Shown here: positions 20,871 to 32,872 of the stretch, piece after piece | How the letters are laid out: each line of letters begins with the position of its first letter | How positions within the stretch are numbered: position 1 is the first letter of the stretch | The notes under the pieces: generated by a model | The model's input: the letters and a program-made list of their open reading frames with translations, nothing else | The model's database searches: none | Told to the model about the DNA's origin: nothing | Made by a program: the position numbers and the translations under genes | Origin: Cercozoa sp. M6MM | Taxonomy: Eukaryota; Endomyxa: Ascetosporea | Strand: one strand, 5' to 3' | DNA length: 64,000 bases | Assembly: GCA_040357565.1 (NCBI GenBank) | Contig: JBDODJ010000002.1

Positions 20871-23800
20871 ATGGTAACCTAAATGGTTTTCGTTGGTCCT
20901 TACAATTGATCCTCACAGTTGGTCCCACTAATACCCAATTGTACAGGAGTCATCGCAGAGGCAACACACGTCGATTGGACACTGTCGAATGCCTCCAACT
21001 ACCCTCTGGTACGTCAACGTTCGAGGTACTTGAAAACTTCACCGGTTTTGTTTGTGACAGAAACTCCCAATTGATTTTGGTGACAAGACGCAACTGCGGG
21101 CGCTTGCTGCTCGCGAAGTTTTGGGTACACTTGAGCTCTGTAGCACTTCAATAAGACGTACACTATTCGTGTATTGTAGGACTTGTACCTCCGACAAGCA
21201 CACGTGGCCAGCAGGTACCTTATCCTCTTTTGTTTTTGTTTCATGAAATGAATGCGTGTCTACAGTGGTGGCACCCGCGACTTCCAACACTGAGTGCGAC
21301 GCGATACGCCCAAAGACTGTGGCTGCAAGGTCGACTCGTGCCCGTCAGTGTCCTTGTTGAGCGTACTTTCCCAATTAATCATATTCAGCCACAATCTGTG
21401 TTGATGAACACAGTGGACGCGGACGCGATGCAGAAATTTCGCGAGCCAACGCCGGATTTTTCTTTTTTTCGCGGTTGTCAATTGACAGTGCGCGGACGTC
21501 CCATTGGGTTTCTTCCGTTTTTTGTCGGTTTCATGGAGGTTAAAGGATGAAAACTGGCGTGCTGTCAGTGAGGCGGTGTCATGGACAGCGTTCAATTCTC
21601 GCAACTCGGGCTGGAAACTCGGTCGTGCCTTTCGTGTGCAAGTAAGGCTTCTTTCAGTCTTGATTTTTCTGTGCATTTTTCTGATATAACATTAGGCTCA
21701 AGTGATGTGTGTCTTCGAAAAAACTGCATGGAACAACTTTGTCACTGCCAGTCGGCAAGATGAACGTGGAACAGGTGTCCGCAGTTTGTCTCCTCTAACA
21801 ATGGTCTCAGTACCGCTCTCCTGTTTTTACGCACTTAGCTGGCTACACGTTGACGATACAACACGGCAATAAAAGCGAATTTCATCACTACGAACCCGTA
21901 CGTGCTGCCTCATTGTGATGTTTGGTGGACGGCTGGAAAAATTGCGCTCTTAGGTTTTGGACATTCCGGTGCGGAACATCATAAATCCTCTTGGTAGTCA
22001 GCAAGCTGTTTTGCATTGTGCTGTTCCATCCAAATGTAATTGTAGAAAACGAAGTCGTTGATCTTGGGTTGGACTGTCGTGAGAACTGCATCGTCGCTCT
22101 GTCACCCAAAGTGTATGCTGCCCACCCTGGTTTAACCGTGCTTTGACTTTCGATTTTTGACTAAAAAAGAAACATCTCGTGTAGGTATGGCGAAAGAGTA
22201 CCGCAAGAGGTTGCGCACTGGCTCAAATCTGTGCTCTCTGTGAGCAAACTCGATGGCGCCATTCTGGGAGTGATCACTTCGCACCTGGTTTGTTTGAACT
22301 TCCGTCTTTTCAATTCTTCAATGTAAGTTTGAGTTGTTTTGCAGTCGATTGAGTACGTACGGAATCAGCTGTGCGACCATGTGAGTTGAACGCACTTTCT
22401 TCAGTTGATTATTTTCCATTGGTATCTTTATCCCACCCCCAGCTGGGCCAAGATTGCTGCAAAATACTCGCGAAAACGCGATTCCTGCCGGTACACACAC
22501 CAGCCATTGGCGGCGCTGTCTACGGCTTTGGTGATCCGTTCATTGGTTCGCACTTGCTGCCTGCACTCGCACGTGCCGCACGAACTGTTGTTTTTGGCGA
22601 CTGGTGAGTTCATCTGCAGCTTTCTCGATGTGGTTCTTGTACCACGTTTGGTCGGAAAACAGGGACGAATTGCTCGAAATCCCCCGCGAGAATGGACTCA
22701 CTTTTACGAAAAAGTCGAAGCACGTCCCACGCGCACTCATCACTGCAACGTCGCAGGTTGGTTTTTTGTTTTGTATACACCGACGCCGTTGTTGTCTTTA
22801 GTTTCTCGTATTGTAAGTTTACAGAGCGAGATTGAAAAGTGTTCGCTGGCTTTGGTCGATCCTGCCTCTGTTGGTACCCTAAAATCTAATTCAAGTTGAG
22901 ATGTCGATCTCACTCGATTCCTTCAGTGCGGATCGTGCTCGACTCGAGTTTGCGTCGTGGATTTATCTTGTACTTTTCTACTTCAACACACGCCCAAATA
23001 AGTGTACTTCTGAGACGCTTTCGGTAGAAAATGGCTCGCGCAATTCGGTTGCGTCACGTACTCGCGAGGCAAAATGGTACACACTCTCATGTACAATAAA
23101 AGGGTATTTCGTTTACCAGTAACTTTTATTTTGTTGTCTTAGTCGTGGAAACCTGAGGAGATGATAATGTTCCACAACCACGCGGACGACGTCTATCGCG
23201 AAGCCTGGCGACGCAGAGGTGTTGACGCTGTGCGACGCCTTGATGACAACGAAACCTCTTTGGTAATCGAATTTAGTGTTCAATGCACATGGACACAGCC
23301 TTCGTTCAATAGATCAAAGCGACACGAGAGGCAGCAAAGCACAATGCGCGGCACAACCTGCTGCCTGCAAGTTGGCTGGAACTGCATATGCGACTTAAAA
23401 CACTCAGTAGTGGCTCGACAGACCAGGCGCGAGCCAGGTACGTTTCTCTATTTGTTTCTTGCCTTCCAGAATACGCATTTTGTCATCACAGTGCATACAC
23501 GAGATTAAGAGAATGGTACACCAAGCCCGAGGTAAGCTATCTTAAACTCTGTGCTTTCCTGGTACACCGTCTCTGTGTACATGCAGAACGCCTGGAAGGA
23601 CAACCCGGGCGGCGAAACCCGTCGTGCCGTCGACCTCCTTCTGAAGCGACCGGATTTTGTACCCAACCATGTGTCCTCTCTAGGTTCCTGCAGATTAGTA
23701 TGTGTGTGCCGCAGGAGCCCATGATGTGGCACGCACGTGTCGTCAAGGATTCTGGCGTAGGTGGAGCCACGCTGCGCGGCGAGCGCGTCGGTGTCTGGCA

Positions 23801-24231
23801 ACGCATGCAGCGAGACGCATTAGTTGTTCCCCAAATTTCTGCTCTCCGTTCTATACGTCTACGGTATGCATGGGTTGTTGTGTTCGTACAGCAACGACAA
23901 GAGCAGAACGTGACCGAAGAAGTTGATATCGACGCGGTGGTGCCGTTCCCTGCGTCGCTTGTCGTCACTGGCAATCTTGAATGGTACCTTCCGGCTGTTA
24001 AAGTGTTCTTTGTGTACGTATGCGCCACCACTGTGCAGTGACCAAGAGACGGCATGTGCGTGTAGCTGCGTTGAATTTCTTCGTCTTGCTCAGCGAATTC
24101 ACTCGCTTAAAGAACACGTAAATTTTTTCTCAGATCACGGTTTTCTTTGGTAGACCCCACCCCCGGTGTCACACTGTAGAAAGAGGCCAATGACAAGGAT
24201 GATGATATTTTTGGCAAGCCGGTTTCCTAAC
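20871..24231 (+). CDS. Large multi-exon protein, unrecognised
   Basis: The gene has roughly 20 short exons. A start ATG at 20871 followed by a ~45-bp intron leads in phase to LVPLIPNCTGVIAEATHVDW, then LPIDFGDKTQLRALAA, WWHPRLPTLSATRYAQRLW, AWNNFVTASRQDE, LDIPVRNIINPL, YGERVPQEVAHWLKSVL and ILAKTRFLPVHTPAIGG. It continues through KHVPRALITATSQ and SWKPEEMIMFHNHADDVYRE to a C-terminus with KEANDKDDDIFGKPVS. The join at 22885 carries the frame past an apparent stop at 22899, so this is one gene and not two. It is a soluble-looking globular protein without signal peptide or repeats. I cannot assign a family. The join near 21540 is weak. Confidence 0.6.
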
Positions 24232-24846
24232 TGTACACAGAGTTCTCGAATAGGAGCCTGAAGAAGGTACTTCGCTTGCATTACTCGACTCGCGAGAGCG
24301 GTGACTCGACTGCGTACGCTAGTTGGACGTGCATGGAGGCGACCGTGCGGTGCGGGGTACTGGTGTAAACAGTCGAGTCGGACACTACGTAATTTTACAG
24401 TCGTCGCGCGACTTTAATTTGCGTTGTGTTACTGTCAAATCTAAAAACCTACTCGGCTGACTACTCGACTTACTCCGCGTGGAAGCACATGTCGGTCATG
24501 CCAAATAAGGTCGAAAGCTGGTAACGTAACTGAGCAACTGTGTTTGGTAAGTTTAGATCGGTTTTTGTTCGTTTCAAGTAAATTACCGCTTCACACGGAC
24601 GTCACCCATGCCAGTTCAGGCGAGGCGTCGCCGCAGCTCTCTCAAAGTGGGATTCGATGAGGCCTTGGTGAAGTAACGTAAGGCGGGGGTACTGCAAAAG
24701 CTTGCTCAGTCAAGGCTTCACAGGGCACACGTCTGAATATTCCACACCTCACTTGGGGATCTAAGGGTCGCTTCCGCGCAGATACAGTATAAGAGCTGAT
24801 GTCGTAAACAACAACGAGTATCAACGCACTTCGCTTCTCATCAATG
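24232..24846. other. Spacer without supported gene
   Basis: A minus-strand frame of 72 codons (24642-24860) exists, but nothing in it looks conserved. This could be the 3' region of the minus-strand gene that follows. Confidence 0.4.
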
Positions 24847-25473
24847 CTACTGCAACTCAAATTTACTTGTGATGGAAATCATGGGACGAAAAACGAAGTC
24901 TAAACATCGTGCACAGCAACGCCGCCGCGGCGATGAAGATTTCGTACTGTCAGTAAATTTAAAACTTACATTGCGATCATAAACTGTAGATTCACAGGTT
25001 TGTTTTTGGTACGTAGCGTAGGTGTATAAATTTAAATTAATCAGAATCCTTACCACGGACAAATCCGTGCTGTGCACGTGGACAAACAGGTCTGCAACGT
25101 TGCCTCTGTGTCGTCGAGCGAGGGACACACGAGCGCAAACACGAGCGGTCAGCGCCGAGGCCTTGAACTCTGCAATGGCAGCAGGCTCTTCCGGGCGACT
25201 TTGCACGGAAACAGTGCGTTTTTTGAGAGTACAGGCCATTGGTGTTTGCGTCAGTTTCGAGTTTGATGACGACACCATGGGCGTCGACGAAGCTATCGTT
25301 GGTGAAATCGTCGTCGGCTCATCTGTGCTTGCGGCAAGTTTGTCAAGTCCTTCTTCTTCCGCCAATTGCAACTCAACGCCTTTGAAAGAGGGCATTTTTT
25401 CGCTCAAATTGCAGTCCGAAACTTGGTCCCACGATTCTGACGACACCGAATTCTCTTCGACCAAGACGGACAT
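24847..25473 (-). CDS. Ser/Glu-rich protein, unrecognised
   Basis: The frame from ATG 25473 begins MSVLVEENSVSSESWDQV and continues with acidic and Ser/Thr/Pro-rich sequence, then a more ordered segment (RGNVADLFVHVHSTDLSVV) near 25060. A donor-like GTAAGG after that segment and an acceptor near 24990 suggest an intron, so the C-terminus is uncertain. Read straight through, the frame ends at 24847. No family is recognised. Confidence 0.5.
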   Translation of the reverse strand: MSVLVEENSVSSESWDQVSDCNLSEKMPSFKGVELQLAEEEGLDKLAASTDEPTTISPTIASSTPMVSSSNSKLTQTPMACTLKKRTVSVQSRPEEPAAIAEFKASALTARVCARVSLARRHRGNVADLFVHVHSTDLSVVRILINLNLYTYATYQKQTCESTVYDRNVSFKFTDSTKSSSPRRRCCARCLDFVFRPMISITSKFELQ

Positions 25474-25737
25474 GCTTTCGACGCTAGCTCAGTTCTGGTT
25501 TCAAATTATGCTCTGTAAATGCTAAATAGTGCTGTACCTAAAGAGCAAGCCAAAGCTGAGTCGCTTGGCAAGCTTCATGACCAACCACGAGTCACTTTCT
25601 CAAAACTGACCTCAAAAAGAAACTCAGCCTAAATTGTAAACTACATGCTCCAGTGGCTCGGTCAATTTGTCTTCTTTCGCGCGGAAGGCTGCGAACTAGT
25701 GAATTCTGACGCTAGGTTTAAGAGCAAAGTTCACTGA

Positions 25738-26700
25738 ATGACATCCTTAGTACAAGCTTACGTCATCCGCAAAGGCAATGGCAGACTGCTGTCTTACCTG
25801 TCGCTTCGTGCAGGACAGACCAACGGGGGCGAAAAAAACTGCGCTGAAGCTGCTTTGATGTGCGAATTCGATGATCGTTTGAACTCCCGTGACACAGATC
25901 TTGCTTTGCGTTTGGCGAATCGAGTCCTGCTTCTCGAGATTGAAGCAAGCTCGATTTTTCCGCCTGGGAGCATTGCTGCGGCTCAAAAGTCAGGTAGGGT
26001 TGGAATGTGTACATGTTCAGCTTCAGCATGCAGTTCAGCTCGTTTCGACCTGCGAAATTCATGCTTGGAGTAGACATTCGAGAAGTGGAAGACCAGGAGC
26101 AAACCGTGGCGTGGCTGCCGTTCGACTCGTGCATTGTTGTTCTTCGGCAAGTGAAGCGCAAGGCACCTTCTTTGGTACAGTACTACACCCTGTAAAACTG
26201 AAGAACTTTGTGTTTGGCCTAAAGCTTGTGCCTTGCATGCGGTCGTCGATATAATTAAAGGCCTGTTTTTGCAGTTAGCGCAAGGTTGGATGCAAGTTTT
26301 CTTTGACGTACTGTCCTTCCCGGATGTGTTGATCGAAGAGGTACTCTCAAAAACGTCAAACCCTAAATATTCAACTCTAACTGCGGTGCTGGCAAACACC
26401 GAGAAGCGCCTGGTGCCTCGAGTTTCGCGAATAACACCCGAGGACGAAAACATGACCATGCAGTTCCAAGAGGCACTCAGTGCAGCGTTCGAACAAGTGC
26501 TTCGACTGCAAGTACGCACAAGACGGTACTCGACGACTTCGGCTCGCACGGATGCCACCACTTCGACGAAAATATCCAGCTCGGGTGTCAAGCGAGACAA
26601 CATGGAAACAAGCAGTGTTCTCAGCGCGAGCGAGTTGACGAACCGCGGCGGACTTCTCCGCCGATTCTTTAGTTGCAGCAGACGATCGGCTACGCAATAG
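25738..26700 (+). CDS. Unrecognised protein, two to three exons
   Basis: The plus frame reads CEFDDRLNSRDTDLALRLAN and EIEASSIFPPGSI, then (frame change, so an intron near 25993-26025) FRPAKFMLGVDIREVEDQEQ and WLPFDSCIVVLRQVKRKAP. A further exon holds QVFFDVLSFPDVLIEEVLSK and a Ser/Thr-rich C-terminus ending CSRRSATQ at 26700. The alternation of ordered and disordered stretches and the acidic/basic patterning favour this strand over the 206-codon antisense frame. I cannot name the family. The N-terminal exon and start are tentative. Confidence 0.5.
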
Positions 26701-27100
26701 CACCTGAGCTTGTCTACACGTGTAGCAGTAATACATGTAGTGAGTGCAAGGTACCTACTCGACGTTGTCCCAGTTCAGTTCCCCCGAGTCCATAACTTAA
26801 TAAAAACACTCCATTTTTGAATCCCTACAATTGTACTTAACACTATTTTTCCAGGACACTGCTGACTCCTGAATTTCACCTGATGTCACAACTGATCGAT
26901 TGTCGATACGATCGTCAAAACAGGCAACAAAGAACAACAGATAAAAAATTTTACAGTGATGAGTGTCTCCTTCTTAAAGGGGAGTATCCCGAGACCACAT
27001 AGGAAACAGGAGCTAAGCCAGTGTGATCGGCGGCGTGCCTAGACTAGTTTACTCTGCATTAGACGCAGAGGAGTCGAAACGACACAGGGCTCTGGAAACG
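26701..27100. other. Upstream region of AP-2 mu gene
   Basis: There is no supported gene. The AP-2 mu frame is open for 26 codons upstream of ATG 27101, but without an ATG, so this is probably 5' UTR and promoter. Confidence 0.45.
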
Positions 27101-28351
27101 ATGGCTGTGTCCGCTCTGTTCATTCTAAACGCCAAGGGCGACATTGTGATCTCTCGGCACTTCCGTGAGGGTCTACGGTACTCCAAATTACTGCATGCAA
27201 TGCTAGTGCACTTTTTAGTAGCGATCGTTTTGCTTTTGATGAGTGGGTTGCGACTTGACTTGACTTGACTTGACTTTCAGTCGCTCTTCCGTTGACGCGT
27301 TTCGTCAGCAAGTGGTGGCCGCCAAGAATGCCGCCACAATGCCGCCGGTGCTCCGCATTGAATCGCAAAACTTCATCTACACGCGCGAGCACGAGCTTTT
27401 CTTTGTGGCAGTCACTTCCCACAACTCCAACGCTGTGATGGTATGCAGTGCAAGTTTTTTGTTTTTTGCTGGCAGAGCTGTGGATGCTCGTGCTGTGTGT
27501 GTGCGCAGGTGCTGCAGTACTTGAGCGAGTTGGTGCGATTGTTCCGAACCTATTTCTCGGCCGTGGATGAGGAATCGCTGAAGGATAACTTCACGCTCGT
27601 GTATGAGCTGTTGGACGAAACAATGGATCACGGCATGCCGCAGACGACGCGCGCCGATTTGTTGAAGCAGTGCGTGTTTCTGTTTCTTGTTTCGCGAGTA
27701 TTTGCAGTTGTGTCAAGTGGTATTTTCTTGTCAGGTACATCAAGCACGGACGCGCCAAGGATGCACGGCAGCTTGAGCAGGAATCGCGACAGATCACGAA
27801 AGCCGTGACGGGCGCACCAACACACCGCGAGGGCAACATCAAGTACCGTCGCAACGAGGTCTACATCGACGTGCTTGAGCAGGTAGGTTGTGCTTCCTTT
27901 TGCATTGTGATTCTTCTGAGTTAGCTTGCCTATTTGGTATGCAGGTGAATGTGATGATGCGCGACGGTGTCGTGCAAAAGAGCGATGTGTCGGGCCGCGT
28001 TATGATGCGCACAATGCTGTCGGGTATGCCCGAGTGCAAGGTCGGTATCAACGACAAGGTCATGATGACGCACGATGAGGTAAGATTCAGTGCTTTAAAA
28101 AGAATGGTTGTGGTGTACTTTTAAAGCGAACGAGCGACTTTAGCGAGTGCAACGACGCCGCGCGCAAGGCAAGCAGGACGTCGACAGCATCGCTATCGAC
28201 GACGTGAGTTTCCACCGCTGTGTGCGACTCGGCCAGGTACAGTGTGTAGTCTAGTTTCTTGGCATATACTCCTGTTGTTTCATAGTTTGAAACTGAGCGT
28301 GCGATCACGTTTGTGCCGCCCGATGGCGAGTTTGAACTTATGCGCTACGTA

Positions 28352-28395
<44 letters not shown>

Positions 28396-28495
28396 NNNNN
28401 NNNNNNNNNNNNNNNNNNNNNNNNNNNNNNNNNNNNNNNNNNNNNNNNNNNNNNNNNNNNNNNNNNNNNNNNNNNNNNNNNNNNNNNNNNNNNNN

Positions 28496-28536
<41 letters not shown>

Positions 28537-29356
28537 TGTGTGTGCACAGCGTATCACCGACCACGTGAACCACCCGTTCGAGGTGGTTCCCATCGTGCGT
28601 GAACATGGACAGGCTAGGTATTTTTGATAGGATATCCCATTTTTTCGTTCAATCACGGTGTCTGGGCAGAGTGGAGTTCCAGGTGCGCGTGCGGAGTACC
28701 TTCTCGTCGTCTCGTCTTGCGCACGCCGTTACCGTGCGGATACCGTGTCCGCCCAACACTGCGCGCTGTGGTACTTATTAAAATGTTTAGATTATCAAGG
28801 GTGGGAAGATAAATGCCCTCGTACAGCAATCAAAACGTCGGTGGGTAAGGCCAAGTACGACGCTGCCAATACGCAAATAGTCTGGAAGATCAAGAAATTT
28901 CCGTACCTTTGATATCGTCAACTTTTTCTCGGTTGCCGTGTTGATAGTGTTCTACGCTCGTTTTAGTGGCCGCTCCTCTACGGTGCTGACGGCCGAAGCG
29001 CAACTGACGCAACTTATCAAGCCAAAGCCGGTACCGTTTCGCTGGTTCAGTGTTTTTCGCAAAATGTTCGTTTCCGTGCACAGTGGCAACGCTCGCCGCT
29101 GCAGATGGCCTTCGTGCTGCCGATGTGTCCGGCCAGTGGCATTGACATTCTTTACATGGGTACGCGTAAATTCAGTATGATGTTCTCTCAGAATGATCTC
29201 ACTTTCTGTGTGTACTTGCAGAAATTCTGGAGAAGAGCAACTATGAGGCGCAGCGCTTTGTATACTTTGTTTGTTTAGTGTTTCATCTAAGTATATGACA
29301 TATTGGTGTAGGTTCGATACATTACGACGGCTGGCAATTACCAGATTCGTTTCTAA
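27101..29356 (+). CDS. AP2M1: AP-2 complex subunit mu (clathrin adaptor)
   Basis: The medium chain of AP-2 binds YxxPhi cargo signals and PI(4,5)P2 at the plasma membrane during clathrin-mediated endocytosis. The N-terminal longin domain reads MAVSALFILNAKGDIVISRH, then SSVDAFRQQVV, NNF-type NFTLVYELLDETMDHG, and YRRNEVYIDVLEQVNVMM. The signal-binding domain has SGRVMMRTMLSGMPECK, SIAIDDVSFHRCVRLGQ, FVPPDGEFELMRY, WKIKKFP and the terminal VRYITTAGNYQIRF. The phrase IAIDDVSFHRCVRL parallels AP-2 mu (IAIDDCTFHQCVRL). At least 13 exons are used. A 100-N assembly gap (28396-28495) falls in an intron between (CT)n and (GT)n repeats, so no coding sequence appears lost. Joins around 28740-29160 are approximate. 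Confidence 0.93.
28353..28545. repeat. (CT)n - assembly gap - (GT)n in AP-2 mu intron
   Basis: A CT dinucleotide run is followed by 100 N (28396-28495) and a GT run, ending at an acceptor GTGCACAG. The gap length of exactly 100 is a placeholder, so the true repeat length is unknown. Confidence 0.95.
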
Positions 29357-29635
29357 CGTACGCTATCGTGCGCGCGAAGTGAACTCCTCTCCGCTTAGTT
29401 TTCTTCACGCTACGCTACGTTGCCCATTGTTCGATTCCGTATTACTTTTGCGCGGGCAGCTTTCAACTGAAACTTTTACCGTAGCCCTAGGATAGGGATC
29501 AGAGCTTCGTTTGCCACAATGATACAAAAAGCAAAGGAACAGTCGGTTTTTGGAGGGAGGGAACTAACCGACCGCACCCAAGCGAAGGTGTACAGTACGA
29601 CTGACGTTCAATTCACGTACACGCCATCAATTCAG

Positions 29636-32600
29636 TTAAAACCACCGGCGGCGACGGAAACAGAAGAAAAGCGACGTGGCGAGCACAACGCAGCAGGCCA
29701 CGATGACCATGAACCACGTCACGTCGATTGATTCCCCTGCAATGTAAATACACTCAGTTTATATCTACCTCCCTGACTTGACAGGAAAATGAAAAGAGGT
29801 ACCCTGCTGGCCTGGCACAGGCACGTTCATGCCCCAGAGACCGGTGATGAACGTAAGTGGCAGGAAGATCGTAGCCACCGTGTTGAACGCCTTCATCACC
29901 TTGTTCATGTCGTTGCCTTGCTGCGCGATCTCGATGCTCACCTTGGCCAAGAAGGTGTTTTGCGCAATGTCGAGTCGCTGCAGCGACGTGTCCAGCACCT
30001 GCATCATGAAGCGCCTGCCACACAGATACAAAAAATAGACATTCATTCAGTATATTATCAGGGTAGAGAAAAACACAAAAGTCAGAGTACACATGATCGT
30101 GCGCGTCGCGCAGGAATGGTGCGCCAATATCGGCGAAAAACTTCCTGTAAGCGCAAGTAACAAATGCAACCCAAGTCGGTGCTTAACCAAACAAATCGAG
30201 GGTACTTGCGACACTCCTTGTGCGCCATGTTCAGCAACAATGACCTCTTGGGCCAAATACGGTGCTTCAGTTCCTTTGCAAGCGAAAATAATGTCACTTT
30301 CTTTGAAACAGCAAATCAACGTACAAGCGCATTGCGTCGCACGATGGCGATTCGCTGCAGCAACTCCTGCAAACACAAACAAAAATATACGTTCCTTTCT
30401 TTTCCAACAAAGAAAAAAGCTAAACTTACGCTCTGTTCCGACGCAGAGAACATCGTGGCCAGTGTGCCGACTGAATCCTAGTCCGACAATACATATCAAC
30501 TCTTTGGTTTATTCAGACTTAGGGCAGTGTACCGTCTCGGCAGACAGTGATTCGACCGGCGCAAAGAAATGATCAATCACGGTGTCCAAAACGGCGTAGG
30601 CCACCCATGCTGGCTTTGAACTGCCTTGTTTGAACAACTAAAAAGAAAACAGTTTCACAGGATATAAACAAAGATGTACAGGCGACGCGGCGATTGTTTC
30701 AGCACGCGCCGGATCGCCTCTGACACGAACGATCTGCCTCTAAGCACACGTTCTCATTTTAATCCTGAAGTGAGACGAACAAAACACGTAGAACAAGCGT
30801 ACAGATTCCCGTGCAAGGCGAGACACCAGTCCTGGGAAGTTATGACGACCATCGGCTCGCCTTGTGGCGTGCGCAGTGACAGAATCTGCCAATAGGGAAG
30901 TATTTTAACTTCAAAGTTCAGTTGCTTTGTGGTTGGGAACGAAATACCGCGTAGTGTTGGAACAACTCAAGTTTCTCCCCCATTCCCTGTTTTTGAAGTT
31001 ACACATACAGAACGACAAGATGGGAGACAAGTATTGTGATTCGCACCATGACGCGGCCAGAGAGAGCACGCTCTGACAACGCAATGCCCATGGCCGTTTC
31101 GTCATCGGCAGCCGGCGTAAGAAGGAGGTCCAGCACGTCCTCGACTGTCAGCGGATGCAGCAGCAGCATGCTACACCAGGGTTAATAGCATACATCAGTA
31201 CGCAATGTACAGAAAGTAATGATACCGTCCAAGAGTGAGTAGGCACTCTTTGTCGGGATTCGCAACAGCGATGGTCACTGGCTCGCTATTGAAGAATGTT
31301 GCATCTTATCAGTTTATTTAAATCAGTTGGACTTGGAGTACAGTTTCGGAGCAGTTGCGTCAAGTTTCTACAGCAGCGTTTAACATACAGTTTCTTCAAA
31401 CCTCATCACGAAAGGCAAAAGCTGTACCTGCTCTTGTCGATGCCGCCAAAAGTGCTGAAAGTCCGTCATGTTGTGGAAGGCGAGAATGTGCTGTACAGAA
31501 AACTGTGCTTAGAAAAGGCCAGGTGGGGTATAGACAAATGCACTTACCGAATGTGACACATCGGCGCCGTACACGCTGACGAGCAACTCACCTGAGTCGA
31601 CAGGGTAGGTAAGGTAAGTAGACGGACAAAAGACAGGAAAAAGTTAGAGGTACGAGCTTCTTCAGGTGGCATCGTTCGCATCGACTCCCGCATGTCAATC
31701 ACGCTGACGTTTTCGATTGTGGACATCTCAACGTCTGGGTCGTGTCTCTACGTGTAAGACAGGTAACCAACAAATGATAACAAAGAGGAGACAAAGTAAT
31801 ACAGTGGGAACGACATGTCGCACACGCGAGAGTTCCTCCTCGTAGTTCTCCGGGGCAGGCACGACGTCCTTATCGGAATCGAGGCGTTCCAGGAAGATCT
31901 GCGCGTCGTCGACAAAGGTATTGGAGGATGACGAGGTCGAACTCACGCTGCCAACACTGTGCAGACTGAGTCGTCTCTCCTGAGGCATCCGAGAGTGCGT
32001 GTGTGTGTGTGTGTGTGTGTGGGGGGAGCAAGGGTGAAGGACGTAAAGAAGGCAAAGGATACCAGTCTGGGCTGCCTGGCTTCTGTCGCGGCGAGTTCGA
32101 CGTCGGCTTCGTCGGCCGAAATACGCAGCAGAAAGTTGCTCGTGACAGGCGTATCTGCCTCTTGTTTCACCTCGTCGCCGCCGTCACTGCTGCGACTGTT
32201 TATGTCGATAGCGTGCTCAGAACTTTCGCCATAATCAGCGCGCTCAGTTCCCTCAGGGGCACCGTGATCACCTTCAGCTGCAGGTTTAAGTGCATTCGTC
32301 TCGTTGTACTGCCAGACGCACAGCAGTTCCTCCTCGCGCTCCGTCAGCACTGAGCGAAAAAAGAAGTAAAGCAAGCGTAAAGAATGCGGCCAAAGCAGGC
32401 TAGATTAGGTGAGGCACCAATGCCAGCTGCCGGCAGTTTGAACACCCAGTCTTTTTCAGCAAGAAACAGGTGCTGCAGAATGGCATGCTGGCGTAACTCT
32501 TGAAGTGTCACTCGATCCTACAAAAGATTGATTTCAGGTACAGAACGTCAACTCACATGCAATGAGTTTGAATGTACCGACGGCAAGTGCACGGGACCGA

Positions 32601-32816
32601 CCACGGTGTCGTCCACCCAGCGAAGCAGGATCACGCATTCTCCCATTCGTTCTGCCCACGGACGAAAAAAGTAGTCTCCAAAGTAGGCACGCACCCGGGT
32701 GCGTTCCTATAACTAGACTGCGCTAGAAACGTAAAATATGCGCTGTTCTAGCGACTTTCGCTGTGTCTAACCTTTAGCACAACTTTTAACAATAGATAGT
32801 TTGGTGGTTCGGACAT
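29636..32816 (-). CDS. CorA-family divalent metal ion transporter
   Basis: CorA/Alr-type channels carry Mg2+ or related divalent cations across membranes as homopentamers. The diagnostic C-terminal part is intact: a helical stalk (SLQRLDIAQNTFLAKVSIE), TM1 ending in TFITGLWGMNVPV with the GMN signature, then TM2 (DVTWFMVIVACCVVLATSLF) and a short Arg-rich tail FRRRRWF at TAA 29636. The long N-terminal domain starts MSEPPNYLLLKVVLK (ATG 32816). It carries unusual acidic Ser-rich inserts (about 31800-32330) unlike bacterial CorA and more like fungal Alr proteins. Conserved cytosolic pieces include LLLHPLTVEDVLDLLL and AYAVLDTVIDHFF. One intron contains a (GT)n run on the plus strand (31996-32020). 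The gene lies 57 bp from the end of the next minus-strand gene. Confidence 0.92.
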
Positions 32817-32872
32817 ATTATAAATTATCCCAGGGTCTTTCTTGGTTTCCTCGCAGTGTCGGTGCAAAAAAA

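Noticed and set aside
22885-22920. Gene end at 22899 and a new gene start at ATG 22901
   Set aside because: A donor at GTACCC and an acceptor at CCTTCAG join GTT G to TG CGG in phase, and the following exons continue coherently, so one gene fits better.
25983-26603. 206-codon minus-strand ORF
   Set aside because: Antisense to a plus-strand gene whose sequence has better protein-like composition and splice joins; it looks like a shadow frame.
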